Virus record (IMG/VR): IMGVR_UViG_3300010885_061583
Location: 1-36,284 of that record
Length of the DNA stretch: 36,284 nt
Source: a virus
Direction: 5' to 3' (one strand)
Shown: positions 23,165 through 31,633 of the stretch, in pieces
Layout: each line of letters begins with the position of its first letter
Numbering within the stretch: position 1 is the stretch's first letter
The notes under the pieces: generated by a model
Database searches by the model: none
What the model was told of the DNA's origin: nothing
What the model saw: only the letters and a program-made list of their open reading frames with translations
Program-made: the position numbers and the translations under genes

Positions 23165-23454
23165 ATTTCATCAATTCTTAGCGTTTTATCATCAACAAAA
23201 AGATCATAATACGGTTTATCTACTTTTAGTTCGCTATATTTTGCGCCCCATTCTGCTAACTGGTTTTTTGTTAATTCATACCAATCTATTTGTTTACGAC
23301 TACCTCTCGATGTCCAATAAACAACTGTATTGCCTTCATCATATAACTTATTAATTTTTTCAATATTTTCTTTTATTGGAATTGCTTCTGCGTATTTTCT
23401 ACTATGCGGGCTCGTGCAGATTGTTTCATCTATATCTACATAGATAATTTTCAT
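23161..23454 (-). CDS. Minimal HAD-family phosphatase
   Basis: This 97-residue protein is a capless HAD enzyme. Motif I is DIDET with nucleophile D7 and general acid D9. Motif II is YWTSRG with T48 or S49, the lysine motif is in KVDKPYYD near 77-84, and motif IV is FVDDKT with D88 and D89. Small proteins of this type occur in capsule and LPS loci, where they remove phosphate from sugar phosphates. It begins the four-gene subcluster HAD-GDPD-GT61-aldolase behind an exact TATAAATA motif and couples to the GDPD-like gene through ATGA. All catalytic motifs are present. The substrate is unknown. Confidence 0.85.
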   Translation of the reverse strand: MKIIYVDIDETICTSPHSRKYAEAIPIKENIEKINKLYDEGNTVVYWTSRGSRKQIDWYELTKNQLAEWGAKYSELKVDKPYYDLFVDDKTLRIDEI

Positions 23455-23467
23455 ATTGTATATAATA

Positions 23468-24937
23468 TTATTTATAATTTACTATAGGTAATGGCAAGTT
23501 TAAAATAATGAATGAGATATAATCATAGTAAGAATTAGATTTAGGTATATTTTTATTAAAAATAAAATCTACTAATTGATATTCTTTGAACGTAAATTTA
23601 TAAAATTTACCTACTACTTCTAATTCGTATTCTAGTTTTACCTTATTGAATATCTCTAATATATTATCTATATTATACTTTCTATCAACTAAAACTTCTA
23701 AACTGACAGACTCCTCCTTACTTAAATCATCAACTAAAACAGTGTCATACGAAAAAAATCTAATTATTACATCAGCATATTTTTTTTGTGGTAATATATG
23801 AGTGTAATAATCTTCCTCTCGCTTAGCTATTGAACTTAAGACTTGCTGTATTGTATAACCTCTTTCATTTACATCTCTTTTAACCTTCCATTTTGTTTTA
23901 AGAGAGCGCTCAGTGTCCATAAAGATTTTTAAATCATATATAGATCCTTGATTGATATATAAACTATGTAACCCGCAAACGATTAAATTATCTGATGAAT
24001 TAACGGGCTGCGATGTAGTAAACTTACCAGAATCGTGATTATAATCTACTTGATATATGGTATTGCCCATTTTTAAATTAAAAACATCGCTTTGCATTTT
24101 GGTTATATGGTTTGCTGTAGGGTTTAAATGTGTTATTGTTTTCCAACTATCATCTGATCTTTCCCATTTATGATATCTATCGCCTTCAAGTACTACAGAA
24201 TTACAAAACAATTTTTTTAATATATTACTTAGAACGCTCTTACCTGCACCAGAGTCTCCACAAATAGCTATAGTATTACACTTTGATAAAATAAAAGAAT
24301 ATTTTATATCCTTAAGTTCGTATCGTATATTTTTGCTAGTTAAATGATAATACAAGAGTGTTTCAGAGACATTTCCATATGTTAATATTAAATGTTTAAT
24401 ATTTTCAAATATACTAAAGTAAAGATTCATTGCCGAAGAAGGACCATAAGCAAAAGCATCACATAAATGTGGATCTTTAGGTTTTAATAATTTACTATTA
24501 TCTATTTTACTATCGTGCGGTACGGTAATTACATCACTTAGCTCGTCAAAGAAGTCTAGATTCTCAAGAGAAATATCTGGTCTATATCTAACCACAAGAT
24601 CATATTCCTTACCGGTAATTTGTTCGTTTATGCATTTAAGAGTGTTCAATTTATATAGTTTAACCCAATGATTAATCGTGTTATTTGATGCTCTATCATT
24701 AGTGTATAAAATATTTGATTCTGTTATCACTGATATAGGAGACAATATATCAGTTATTTGTTTAAAATCTTTTTCTTCTTCAATTAAGTTAAAATATTTG
24801 TCTTGATTATTTTCATCTTTAGTTACATGTAAGTAAACATCTACCTTACTATACTTTTTAAGTAGACTTTCTTTTATATACTCTACATTAATAGTATAGT
24901 TTCTCAGATAACCTGCAATTAAAAGCGCAACTTTCAT
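23468..24937 (-). CDS. Fusion of glycosyltransferase-like domain and PRK/uridine-kinase-like P-loop kinase
   Basis: The 489-residue protein joins two domains. Residues 1-215 resemble small glycosyltransferase-like proteins (MKVALLIAGYLRNY at the start and YDLVVRYRPDISLEN at 112-126). From 222 a P-loop kinase follows, with Walker A GDSGAGKS at 227-234 and EGDRYHKWERSDDSWKT at 251-267. Then come IYQVDYNHDSGKF at 294-306, CGLHSLY at 321-327 and the lid KRDVNERGYTI at 353-363. These are marks of the phosphoribulokinase/uridine kinase family, where the Asp/Arg segment binds substrate. A further 90 residues of unclear type close it. The order suggests a phosphorylation step tied to a transferase step. 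Couplings are ATGA upstream and a promoter-like TATAAATA at its end. Confidence 0.82.
   Translation of the reverse strand: MKVALLIAGYLRNYTINVEYIKESLLKKYSKVDVYLHVTKDENNQDKYFNLIEEEKDFKQITDILSPISVITESNILYTNDRASNNTINHWVKLYKLNTLKCINEQITGKEYDLVVRYRPDISLENLDFFDELSDVITVPHDSKIDNSKLLKPKDPHLCDAFAYGPSSAMNLYFSIFENIKHLILTYGNVSETLLYYHLTSKNIRYELKDIKYSFILSKCNTIAICGDSGAGKSVLSNILKKLFCNSVVLEGDRYHKWERSDDSWKTITHLNPTANHITKMQSDVFNLKMGNTIYQVDYNHDSGKFTTSQPVNSSDNLIVCGLHSLYINQGSIYDLKIFMDTERSLKTKWKVKRDVNERGYTIQQVLSSIAKREEDYYTHILPQKKYADVIIRFFSYDTVLVDDLSKEESVSLEVLVDRKYNIDNILEIFNKVKLEYELEVVGKFYKFTFKEYQLVDFIFNKNIPKSNSYYDYISFIILNLPLPIVNYK
23469..23476 (-). promoter_or_regulatory. T4-type late promoter before the HAD-GDPD-GT61-aldolase subcluster
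   Basis: TATAAATA on the minus strand is an exact consensus match, located 14 nt before the HAD ATG at 23454 and overlapping the last codons of the upstream fusion gene. This is the largest gap for many kilobases in the island. It would permit separate late transcription of the four downstream genes. Confidence 0.5.
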
Positions 24938-25830
24938 TCTAGTAGTTTATCAAAACATTTTATATTTATATCTTGCATCCCTTTAATAATTTCTTTAAGT
25001 TTTGAATTAGTAAAAATTTTATTGAAATAATATTCGTAGTTATCAGCTACATCTTTTACTGTTTGTGCAATATTATCATACTTTGACCATACAATGTATT
25101 CCCCATAAGGAATTTTTTCTTTTAAAGGTACATCTTCACTCACTACTATAACTCCATTAAGTAGAGCTGGTAATACTCTTAATTCTTCAAATGTATGATG
25201 ATAATCGGTTTGGTGAACGTTTATCAATATTTTTGCACGCTTATATATATCATAAAGACAATCGTTTGTGTAGCAGTTACTTATTGACGTATGCTCAACG
25301 CTAAGCTGTTTCAGGTAGTTTAATATCTTTAATCTTCTCTGATTTGAATTATCGGTAAACAGTGTGATAATGTTTTTTCTTTCTTGTGAAAAAAAGTTAT
25401 ATGCAAAGAGTAGCGGTGATATGTATATATTTTTATCTAAATATTCTTTAAATAAACTATTTGTTGATAAGTTATATATATTAGGCAAACTATACTCTAT
25501 AACATAATCGAGGCTGTTGTAGTAATTAAAATTATCTACTCGTATCAGATACGTACCGTTATCGTAGGGTACATTGCCGTATATTAATTGCTGCACGGAG
25601 CGACCGCCCACTTTAACTAATGTGTGTTCACATTGTATATCAATTTTTATTGTTTTATTTGTATTATTAAAAGTGGGGCTGTAGTTACCTACTATAACAT
25701 TAATACAGATATTATTTTTAGCTAACCACGCTTTAAGTAAATTGACGGTGTAATTATAATACTCTTGTATTATAACGTTGTAATTATAATCATATACTAT
25801 AACTGAGTCTTTAACTTGTTCAATTACCAT
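24934..25830 (-). CDS. GT-B type glycosyltransferase, 298 residues
   Basis: The C-terminal half matches the donor-binding domain of GT4-like enzymes. A DIYKRAKILINVHQTDYHH stretch at 194-212 leads into TFEELRVLPALLNGVIVVSE at 213-232, where the FEELRVLPALL helix resembles the 'EGFGLVVLEAMA' type sugar-nucleotide loop with altered residues. The first 150 residues are divergent and rich in Asn and Tyr. It is shorter than full GT4 proteins (about 370), so the N-terminal domain may be reduced. It overlaps its upstream neighbour by 7 nt and its downstream one by ATGA, within the long operon starting at gp47. It would add a sugar to an unknown acceptor. Confidence 0.72.
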   Translation of the reverse strand: MVIEQVKDSVIVYDYNYNVIIQEYYNYTVNLLKAWLAKNNICINVIVGNYSPTFNNTNKTIKIDIQCEHTLVKVGGRSVQQLIYGNVPYDNGTYLIRVDNFNYYNSLDYVIEYSLPNIYNLSTNSLFKEYLDKNIYISPLLFAYNFFSQERKNIITLFTDNSNQRRLKILNYLKQLSVEHTSISNCYTNDCLYDIYKRAKILINVHQTDYHHTFEELRVLPALLNGVIVVSEDVPLKEKIPYGEYIVWSKYDNIAQTVKDVADNYEYYFNKIFTNSKLKEIIKGMQDINIKCFDKLLE

Positions 25831-26588
25831 TGATCTGTAGTATTTTCAGTTCTTTGATGAGCTCTTTTTACAAAATAAGTAGGGGTTGTTGAGTTTACAA
25901 TATCAACAGTATGACAATTATAATACTGATCAAGATTGCTTATGTTGCCGTCTATGTCGACATTGATATAATTGTTTAATTCCCATAATATTCTTGCTAA
26001 ATATCTTTCCGATACCTCTCGTTCTACACTTCGCTGTATAGTTAGTTGCTCAAGATAACCTAGTAGTTGATGTACTTTTACAGTTGCAACAATAAAACTA
26101 TTACACCAACAAAAGGTGATTTTATCTAGATTATTGTTTAGTCCTAAACTCTCTAAAATAGCAGTTGAGGCTTGCTCAAATAAACCGTCTTGATGGAATG
26201 AATTAATAGTGCATGCTGTTGTATTTTGTTTGTTTAAGATATTAAAATCATATTTGTTTTTAAGTACAAAAGTATCTTGCGTGCATACAATATACTTGTA
26301 GTCGTCTAAAATATTATTATCTATTAGATATCTCATACCAACTCGATACGCCCCTATTTCGAATTTACAGTTAATATTATTTGTTAATAGTATAAGTCGA
26401 TCGCTCTGTTCTAATGTCTGAAAAACATCGATAGTATAATTAGAGTTATTATCGACTACTACAATTAGGGATTGAGGGTAATATTTTCTAATATTCTCTG
26501 TATAATACTTCAAATAAGTAGCATGACCTCTAATATATTTGTGTGCTATAATAAAAACTATTTTATCGTTTACGTCAATATTTTCCAT
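25824..26588 (-). CDS. Putative GT-A glycosyltransferase-like protein, 254 residues
   Basis: The N-terminus (DKIVFIIAHKYIRGHATYLK, then SLIVVVDNNSN at 40-50) has the first strands of a GT-A nucleotide-sugar fold. Later, IVCTQDTFVLKNKYD near 99-113 takes the place of the metal-binding DxD region, but with QD in place of the usual acidic pair. An Asn-rich middle and a HTVDIVNSTTPTYFVKRAHQ C-terminus follow. No other family mark is visible. It lies inside the glycosyltransferase operon, overlapping both neighbours by a few nt. A glycosyltransferase is the best reading; low motif conservation leaves the possibility of an inactive or different enzyme. Confidence 0.5.
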   Translation of the reverse strand: MENIDVNDKIVFIIAHKYIRGHATYLKYYTENIRKYYPQSLIVVVDNNSNYTIDVFQTLEQSDRLILLTNNINCKFEIGAYRVGMRYLIDNNILDDYKYIVCTQDTFVLKNKYDFNILNKQNTTACTINSFHQDGLFEQASTAILESLGLNNNLDKITFCWCNSFIVATVKVHQLLGYLEQLTIQRSVEREVSERYLARILWELNNYINVDIDGNISNLDQYYNCHTVDIVNSTTPTYFVKRAHQRTENTTDQW

Positions 26589-27382
26589 TTATTTGATTTT
26601 GTTATGTTGTATTTTTTAATAATATAATTGTACTGATTAGCGACATCTTTATAAGATGACCCGTATTCAGTAATTAATTTATCATTCGGAATTATCAACT
26701 TGCCGCCATGTGTTATGTGTAAGAACACATATTCATTAACACATTGAAAATAACCACACTCTTTAACATTACTTGAAAATAGTTTATATACATTATATTG
26801 CTCGCAAAAATACTGAACATCGATGCCCTCAATAGATCTATATGTTTTATCTTTAAACGTGCTTAATATGTGTATTAAAACCTCCCGTTTCCAGATGGAC
26901 GGGTTCACATTGTATATGTAATTCTCAGGTTTTGTTTGCTTAACAAGGTATAACCTATTTTTATAGATTTTATCCGTAAAAATGTCCCGCTGGTTTATAT
27001 TATTCTCAGACGTTACGTCTACTAAAATACTATTTTTATCGATAGCTGCATATTTTAAATCAACCCGGTCCCAATTGTGTTGCTGCGCTAGTTTAATTAT
27101 CTTAGATATACTATCTTCATGTACACTAATAACAATATCTATATCGTGTGTTAATAATATGTAATCATCATTAATCTGTAATAAACAGCTCAGTAGTCTC
27201 GTTGCATAAGTATCTTCATCATTGTAAAATATAACTCTATCGTATTGTTTAATAATATGATCTATATTATGTGTCGGTTTATTAATAAACAGGGTATGTT
27301 TTCCGCCATTACAGATATGATCGGTTTGTATTTCAAGAATATCTAAATAGTCTGTATGACTATAAACTGTGAAGTTTAGCAT
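26570..27382 (-). CDS. Putative GT-A-like glycosyltransferase, 270 residues
   Basis: The protein contains a LLTHDIDIVIS stretch at 76-86, in which D80-I-D82 looks like the DxD metal site of GT-A enzymes, preceded by a DRVIFYNDEDTYATRLLSCL segment. A NVNPSIWKREVLIH stretch around 164-177 resembles the acceptor region of small galactosyl- or capsule-type transferases. No family can be named with certainty. The gene overlaps its upstream neighbour by 7 nt and its downstream one by 19 nt, in line with a cotranscribed cluster. The function is inferred from one motif and context. Confidence 0.5.
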   Translation of the reverse strand: MLNFTVYSHTDYLDILEIQTDHICNGGKHTLFINKPTHNIDHIIKQYDRVIFYNDEDTYATRLLSCLLQINDDYILLTHDIDIVISVHEDSISKIIKLAQQHNWDRVDLKYAAIDKNSILVDVTSENNINQRDIFTDKIYKNRLYLVKQTKPENYIYNVNPSIWKREVLIHILSTFKDKTYRSIEGIDVQYFCEQYNVYKLFSSNVKECGYFQCVNEYVFLHITHGGKLIIPNDKLITEYGSSYKDVANQYNYIIKKYNITKSNKWKILT

Positions 27383-28608
27383 ATTTTTATTTTTTTAAAT
27401 TTTTTCATATTAATATACCACGGGGAGTTTAATCCTTCATCTAACTTTTTAATGTTTTGTTTAAGTGCTGTAACCGTATCATATTGAATATCATTATTCC
27501 AGCCAGCAACTATAGATTTTGTATATGATATAGTAACTGTATCGTTATTAATTGCAATAATCTCGCCTACGATATTATCTATTGACACTCTCATAAATAG
27601 TTTAAATTCATCATTACTCTCATGATACGTATCATTAAAAGGAGTGTAGTTAACAAGCTTAAATGAATATTCAAAACGTTTGTTAATATCGAGAAAACCT
27701 GGAGAGTTTAAAGATATAAGTTTACAACTGTTATTAGAGTATACCATGTTGCATAGCCCTCCCCCTATAGCGCCGATAACATGACGAGCTCTAGCAAATA
27801 AATGTATTTTTTCTATAGTGGTAAGGTTTTCAGTAAATACTTCTAAATACTTATTTTTTTGTAAATAGTCTACTAATTTGTCTTCATTCACTAACCGACG
27901 TCTTGTTGTATAGTTGGTACCCATGTTTGATAAATTACCGTGCACCCAACTTCTTCTTGATACATATATATTGCTGGCAGTGCCTGGAGCATTACTGTTT
28001 CGTAGTACCCGTTCAGTGATTGTATTATATAGTTCATAAACTTCTCGTCGAGGTGGTAAGTTAGAATCAATACCGTGTGTATATGAGTCTGAAATATAAA
28101 GGTCCTTATAAACAGTATCATTTTGAACTATTTTAATATCTTGTTTTTTAATATTAAGTAGTTCTAACATTTCGTTAACAAAATTATACTGAATATTCTT
28201 TGTGCTATTAGGAAAATTCATTAATAGTTTTAGTTCCGGGGCCGTCTTACGTAAATACAGATATGATACTAAATACGGTAAAGTATGATATACAAAGTGA
28301 TAGTAATTATCTGTATTATATATGAAAAAGAAACAAGGATCTTTATCATATAGAGTTATATTTTGATTGGTAAATTCGGCTGTCGATACTGGTCTAATAC
28401 TCTTTAATGACATTACTTGCTCATTAATAAGATTGTACATTTCATTAGTGTCTTTAGAGTACGCTAAAATATTAGGATAATATAAATTAGATCCAGTAAA
28501 TACTACAGATTTAAGAATGTATATATTAATTTCTCTACCGTTTTCATCTATAGGTAAAAAATTAGCTTTACTTTTTATAGAATGTATATCGTTGATAGTG
28601 TATACCAT
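27376..28608 (-). CDS. GT61-family glycosyltransferase (DUF563-like)
   Basis: This 410-residue protein shows the GT61 pattern. NYYHFVYHTLPYLVSYL at 101-117 is the family 'NYYHWL' helix, NIYVSRRS at 213-220 gives the Arg pair and RRRLVNEDKL at 236-245 the next motif. FARARHVIGAIGGGLCNMVY at 271-290 is the donor-binding Gly loop. Members of this family add xylose, GlcNAc or other sugars to glycans and proteins. Unlike the second GT61-like gene at 22724, all key residues are present, so it should be active. The C-terminal 100 residues are additional and may bind acceptor. It is part of the operon with 1-nt gaps and small overlaps. Confidence 0.88.
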   Translation of the reverse strand: MVYTINDIHSIKSKANFLPIDENGREINIYILKSVVFTGSNLYYPNILAYSKDTNEMYNLINEQVMSLKSIRPVSTAEFTNQNITLYDKDPCFFFIYNTDNYYHFVYHTLPYLVSYLYLRKTAPELKLLMNFPNSTKNIQYNFVNEMLELLNIKKQDIKIVQNDTVYKDLYISDSYTHGIDSNLPPRREVYELYNTITERVLRNSNAPGTASNIYVSRRSWVHGNLSNMGTNYTTRRRLVNEDKLVDYLQKNKYLEVFTENLTTIEKIHLFARARHVIGAIGGGLCNMVYSNNSCKLISLNSPGFLDINKRFEYSFKLVNYTPFNDTYHESNDEFKLFMRVSIDNIVGEIIAINNDTVTISYTKSIVAGWNNDIQYDTVTALKQNIKKLDEGLNSPWYINMKKFKKIKIC

Positions 28609-28609
28609 A

Positions 28610-29404
28610 TTATACCCACCCTTGATCAGGGTGCATTAAGTACTGATGAACATTGATAGCGTTACCTCTTAAGAGTGTAGCCCATATGCTGCAGTTACCT
28701 GTATGTGTAACAAGATGTTTACATTGAGATACTATACTCGTTACACTTAAAACTCTTTGTGCAAACTTATGTCTTTGATCAGGACTTATTACATGCTGTA
28801 AAGCTATACTTCTATTGCTATATATGCATGGCATTTCTTCAAAGAAGAACGAGTTTTTGAAATTTTGCTGAAACTCATCTCTAAATTCCATCTCATCAGT
28901 TTGAATAAGAAATTTAATGTGTTTATTTTTATTGTAAATTTGTTGACATTTAGTAAAAAATTCAGCATAGGTTGCAATCCCTGTTTCAGATAATTTGTCG
29001 TTGCCGCGATAAAAAACTGAAACTGTATTATCATATTCAATATTATATTTCTCTTCTAATTTTTTATTATATGCTTTAATTGTGTCACTTAAACTAAAAT
29101 ACTTGTGTATAAACGGTGTTATATTTTTGAAATCTAATTCATTATATACCGTAAATTGATGATTATGGTGATAATTAATTTCTTTAACAAACTCAATATT
29201 GTAGTTTTGTATTTCTTTAAACAGTATCGGGTTTAAATCTTCATTAGGGTCGTGTGGGTTAATTTTATACGAAGCAAATTGGAAGCTTGAATTTATTGAC
29301 TCTGGTAGGCGTTTGTGAGTGTTAAAAAAATTTATAATATTGTATAGTTTAACTGAACAACACGAAAAAAATCCGGAGTTATGGGTTATAATTAACTCAC
29401 TCAT
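28610..29404 (-). CDS. Putative fucosyltransferase-like GT-B enzyme
   Basis: The 264 residues show the pattern of the GT11/GT23/GT65 fucosyltransferase superfamily. NTVSVFYRGNDKLSE at 126-140 resembles the HxRxGD-type GDP-fucose motif, with the sequence shifted to FYRGND. KFLIQTDEMEFRDEF at 164-178 is the matching 'IATDD' region. VTHTGNCSIWATLLRG in the last third resembles the final 'S-N-x-S-x-W-A' motif. These are partial matches, so activity and donor are uncertain. Its neighbour at 29972-30823 is a GT10 fucosyltransferase, which makes fucose use in this island plausible. Confidence 0.6.
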   Translation of the reverse strand: MSELIITHNSGFFSCCSVKLYNIINFFNTHKRLPESINSSFQFASYKINPHDPNEDLNPILFKEIQNYNIEFVKEINYHHNHQFTVYNELDFKNITPFIHKYFSLSDTIKAYNKKLEEKYNIEYDNTVSVFYRGNDKLSETGIATYAEFFTKCQQIYNKNKHIKFLIQTDEMEFRDEFQQNFKNSFFFEEMPCIYSNRSIALQHVISPDQRHKFAQRVLSVTSIVSQCKHLVTHTGNCSIWATLLRGNAINVHQYLMHPDQGWV

Positions 29405-29405
29405 A

Positions 29406-29975
29406 TTAAATCCCTTTTTGTCCGCCTGGACTTATATTGATAAACACTTTTGTATTTTTATTTACAGAACAAGCTACGGACGGGTGCAACATTGCGCATT
29501 TTATATCTTTGCGCGCTCGTAGCGTCTCGATTAATAGGTGATGATCCCCTCCTCTGTAACTGCCCTCCTTAGCTTCTTGATACTTCTCGTTACATCTTAA
29601 CACCCAGTCACTAACAAATGAAATTACTTCCTCACAATACTTAAAAAATATTAATGCACTATGCGGGGTTTTCATATCGTGTATTCTCGTCACAGCTGCC
29701 ATACCATAATCAATATTGTCCATCTCAATAGGTAATTCGTTAACTACACAGTCTGCGTCTATCCATATAATGTTTTGCTTTTGGGTTTTAAGTGTTTCAA
29801 GAATAATTGATGGCTTAAGTAGGCAGTTATCATTATACGTACCGTTGAGTTTAGGTGTATGTATAAGTATTCGACCACCTAATTTCTCGATTGTTTGTTT
29901 GAGAGTATTCGCTGATTTTTTATAATATAGAGTACTATCATAATCATAGTAAAATGTAGTAAATAATGTTTTCAT
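29406..29975 (-). CDS. GT-A-type nucleotide-diphospho-sugar transferase (small)
   Basis: This 189-residue protein has a compact GT-A fold. The DxD metal site is D73-A-D75 in NIIWIDADCVVNE, and a later RGGDHHLLIETLRA at 141-154 gives the second conserved Gly-Asp-His motif of nucleotide-diphospho-sugar transferase-like proteins (compare PF03407). It is shorter than most but no key motif is absent. It overlaps the GT10 gene by 4 nt and lies 1 nt from the fucosyltransferase-like gene, so it belongs to the same operon. It probably transfers a sugar to a growing glycan. Donor and acceptor are unknown. Confidence 0.75.
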   Translation of the reverse strand: MKTLFTTFYYDYDSTLYYKKSANTLKQTIEKLGGRILIHTPKLNGTYNDNCLLKPSIILETLKTQKQNIIWIDADCVVNELPIEMDNIDYGMAAVTRIHDMKTPHSALIFFKYCEEVISFVSDWVLRCNEKYQEAKEGSYRGGDHHLLIETLRARKDIKCAMLHPSVACSVNKNTKVFINISPGGQKGI

Positions 29976-30823
29976 AATGCATTAATACATTCAAATAAGT
30001 AATCATCTGATGTTTTTAGGGACTTTAAAATTTCTAAATTATTTCGCACATATTGCAGTTTTGTGTTGTAAAGCTCGGGGGTTAAGCTATTTATAATCTC
30101 ATCTTCTTTACCTGGTTCGAGTGTAATAATGCCATTAGAGTCAAATATTTCTAAAACTTTTTTTGAACCTCTGTAGATAGGTATCGCTCCTGCCGCTATA
30201 GAATCAGTGATTTTTTCTGTAAAATAATTTTCTGTAATTCCATTTTCAACTACTATATGGAACATATAATCTCGTATACCATCAATTTTAGTATCCCATA
30301 GAGATAAATGCGGTTGAGGTGCTGAAACTATACCTCCGTATACATCTATATTTTTTGACATTGCATATCTTGCTATTTTATGTCTATAAATATGTTCTTC
30401 TGTCACAATTTTATGTGAGCAAAACATTGAACACAGTTTTGACTTCGGGTAAACAGCCCATAAGTCTTTTTTAATCCACGGGTAATTGCTACCCGAGTAA
30501 GCGTATACAAAATTACTATTTAAATTTAATAGCTCTTGTTCACATGTAAAAATTTTATAAAAATACTTATCAAATAAAATTTCATAATTTTTAATTAACC
30601 AATTAAACACATCCGGTATTACAAATTTAGACTCACAAACCCATCCAAACCGCTTTTGTATATCTACACTTAGATCTGGAGAACGGGCCTTCATACCGTT
30701 ATCAATATAGATATTATAATCTCCGTACCACTGAGACCATTTGAAGTTTTTTGGTATTAAATCAGAACATGAAGAGTGTTCAGGATTAAATGGCATACCT
30801 ATTCCTTTTAAAGTTATACTCAT
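29972..30823 (-). CDS. GT10 fucosyltransferase (alpha-1,3/4 type)
   Basis: GT10 enzymes move fucose from GDP-fucose to GlcNAc-containing glycans. The 283 residues carry the full family motif: MFHIVVENGITENYFTEKI at 187-205, with E193, N194 and K204, followed by TDSIAAGAIPIYRGS at 206-220. The N-terminal half holds the acceptor-binding domain, including DYNIYIDNGMK and PKSKLCSMFCSHK. It ends with a C-terminal helix. It overlaps the next gene by 4 nt (ATGA-like). Bacterial GT10 enzymes often decorate LPS or capsule for antigen mimicry, so this gene may have come from a bacterial glycan locus. A GDP-fucose source must be in the host or elsewhere, as none is in the window. Confidence 0.93.
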   Translation of the reverse strand: MSITLKGIGMPFNPEHSSCSDLIPKNFKWSQWYGDYNIYIDNGMKARSPDLSVDIQKRFGWVCESKFVIPDVFNWLIKNYEILFDKYFYKIFTCEQELLNLNSNFVYAYSGSNYPWIKKDLWAVYPKSKLCSMFCSHKIVTEEHIYRHKIARYAMSKNIDVYGGIVSAPQPHLSLWDTKIDGIRDYMFHIVVENGITENYFTEKITDSIAAGAIPIYRGSKKVLEIFDSNGIITLEPGKEDEIINSLTPELYNTKLQYVRNNLEILKSLKTSDDYLFECINAL

Positions 30824-30824
30824 A

Positions 30825-31628
30825 TTATTTCCAAGTTTTTATATATTCTTTTAAGTCATTTTTTGACATTTTGAGTATTTTTAAATACTCATTTTTATTA
30901 TCCTGATAAGCAGGGTGCATATGTTCTTTATTTTTATTAATTGTATTTACATGTGGTAAATGAAACAAATACGGTTTAGCGGTATTAATATAATAAATTG
31001 CAATGTCCAGTTTATTTGCTCGCTGTATAATCTCATTATCTTCATATCCCCACCCATTAAAATGAGGATTAAACCCACCGATACTTTGAAACACTTCTTT
31101 ATTACCGAACAAAGAACCTCCAACTGCCTTAAGATTAGCAACATGATAATTCTCGTTAGTGTAAAGAGGTGTTATTTTAGTTTTATCAATAAAACTATCT
31201 AACCAATCGTAAAGTTTAATATTTAAATTATTTTGTATAATCTGTCTTTTAAGGCTATAATCGAAATAAAAACATGTACCATTATAACCTATACATATAC
31301 CATCAGTTTCATTTACAGTCTTTAAAGATTGTTTCAAATTCGTGTTACTAATAATACAATCGATATCTATAAAAAAAACTATACTATCTGTGCATTTTGA
31401 AAGACCGTAATTGTAGCCCGTACATTTATTGTAAGAGCCTGTATTGTGTATATAATAGTATTCTATATCTTGTTCAGCTGAAAGATATTCAAAATTCTTT
31501 ACCTTATCATCTTCAACAATTATAAACTTACAGCCAGGAGCAATTTTGCGGTAATACGGTAAAACTAAAGATAGATTAATTGCTCTTTCTTCTGTATCTT
31601 TTCGTATATGGGCTATAAATGTAACCAT
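30825..31628 (-). CDS. GT-A glycosyltransferase with GT7 C-terminal motif
   Basis: The 267 residues contain a DID metal site at 88-90 in SIVFFIDIDCIIS. The strong GT7 C-terminal signature is ANLKAVGGSLFGN (164-176) followed by GGFNPHFNGWGYEDNEIIQR (184-203). The GWGYEDNE core is typical of galactosyltransferase family proteins that add galactose, GalNAc or xylose. The N-terminus (MVTFIAHIRKDTEERAINL) is a fair GT2-like nucleotide-binding start. Spacing to both neighbours is 1-5 nt. The transferase class is clear; the sugar is not. Confidence 0.86.
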   Translation of the reverse strand: MVTFIAHIRKDTEERAINLSLVLPYYRKIAPGCKFIIVEDDKVKNFEYLSAEQDIEYYYIHNTGSYNKCTGYNYGLSKCTDSIVFFIDIDCIISNTNLKQSLKTVNETDGICIGYNGTCFYFDYSLKRQIIQNNLNIKLYDWLDSFIDKTKITPLYTNENYHVANLKAVGGSLFGNKEVFQSIGGFNPHFNGWGYEDNEIIQRANKLDIAIYYINTAKPYLFHLPHVNTINKNKEHMHPAYQDNKNEYLKILKMSKNDLKEYIKTWK

Positions 31629-31633
31629 ATAAA

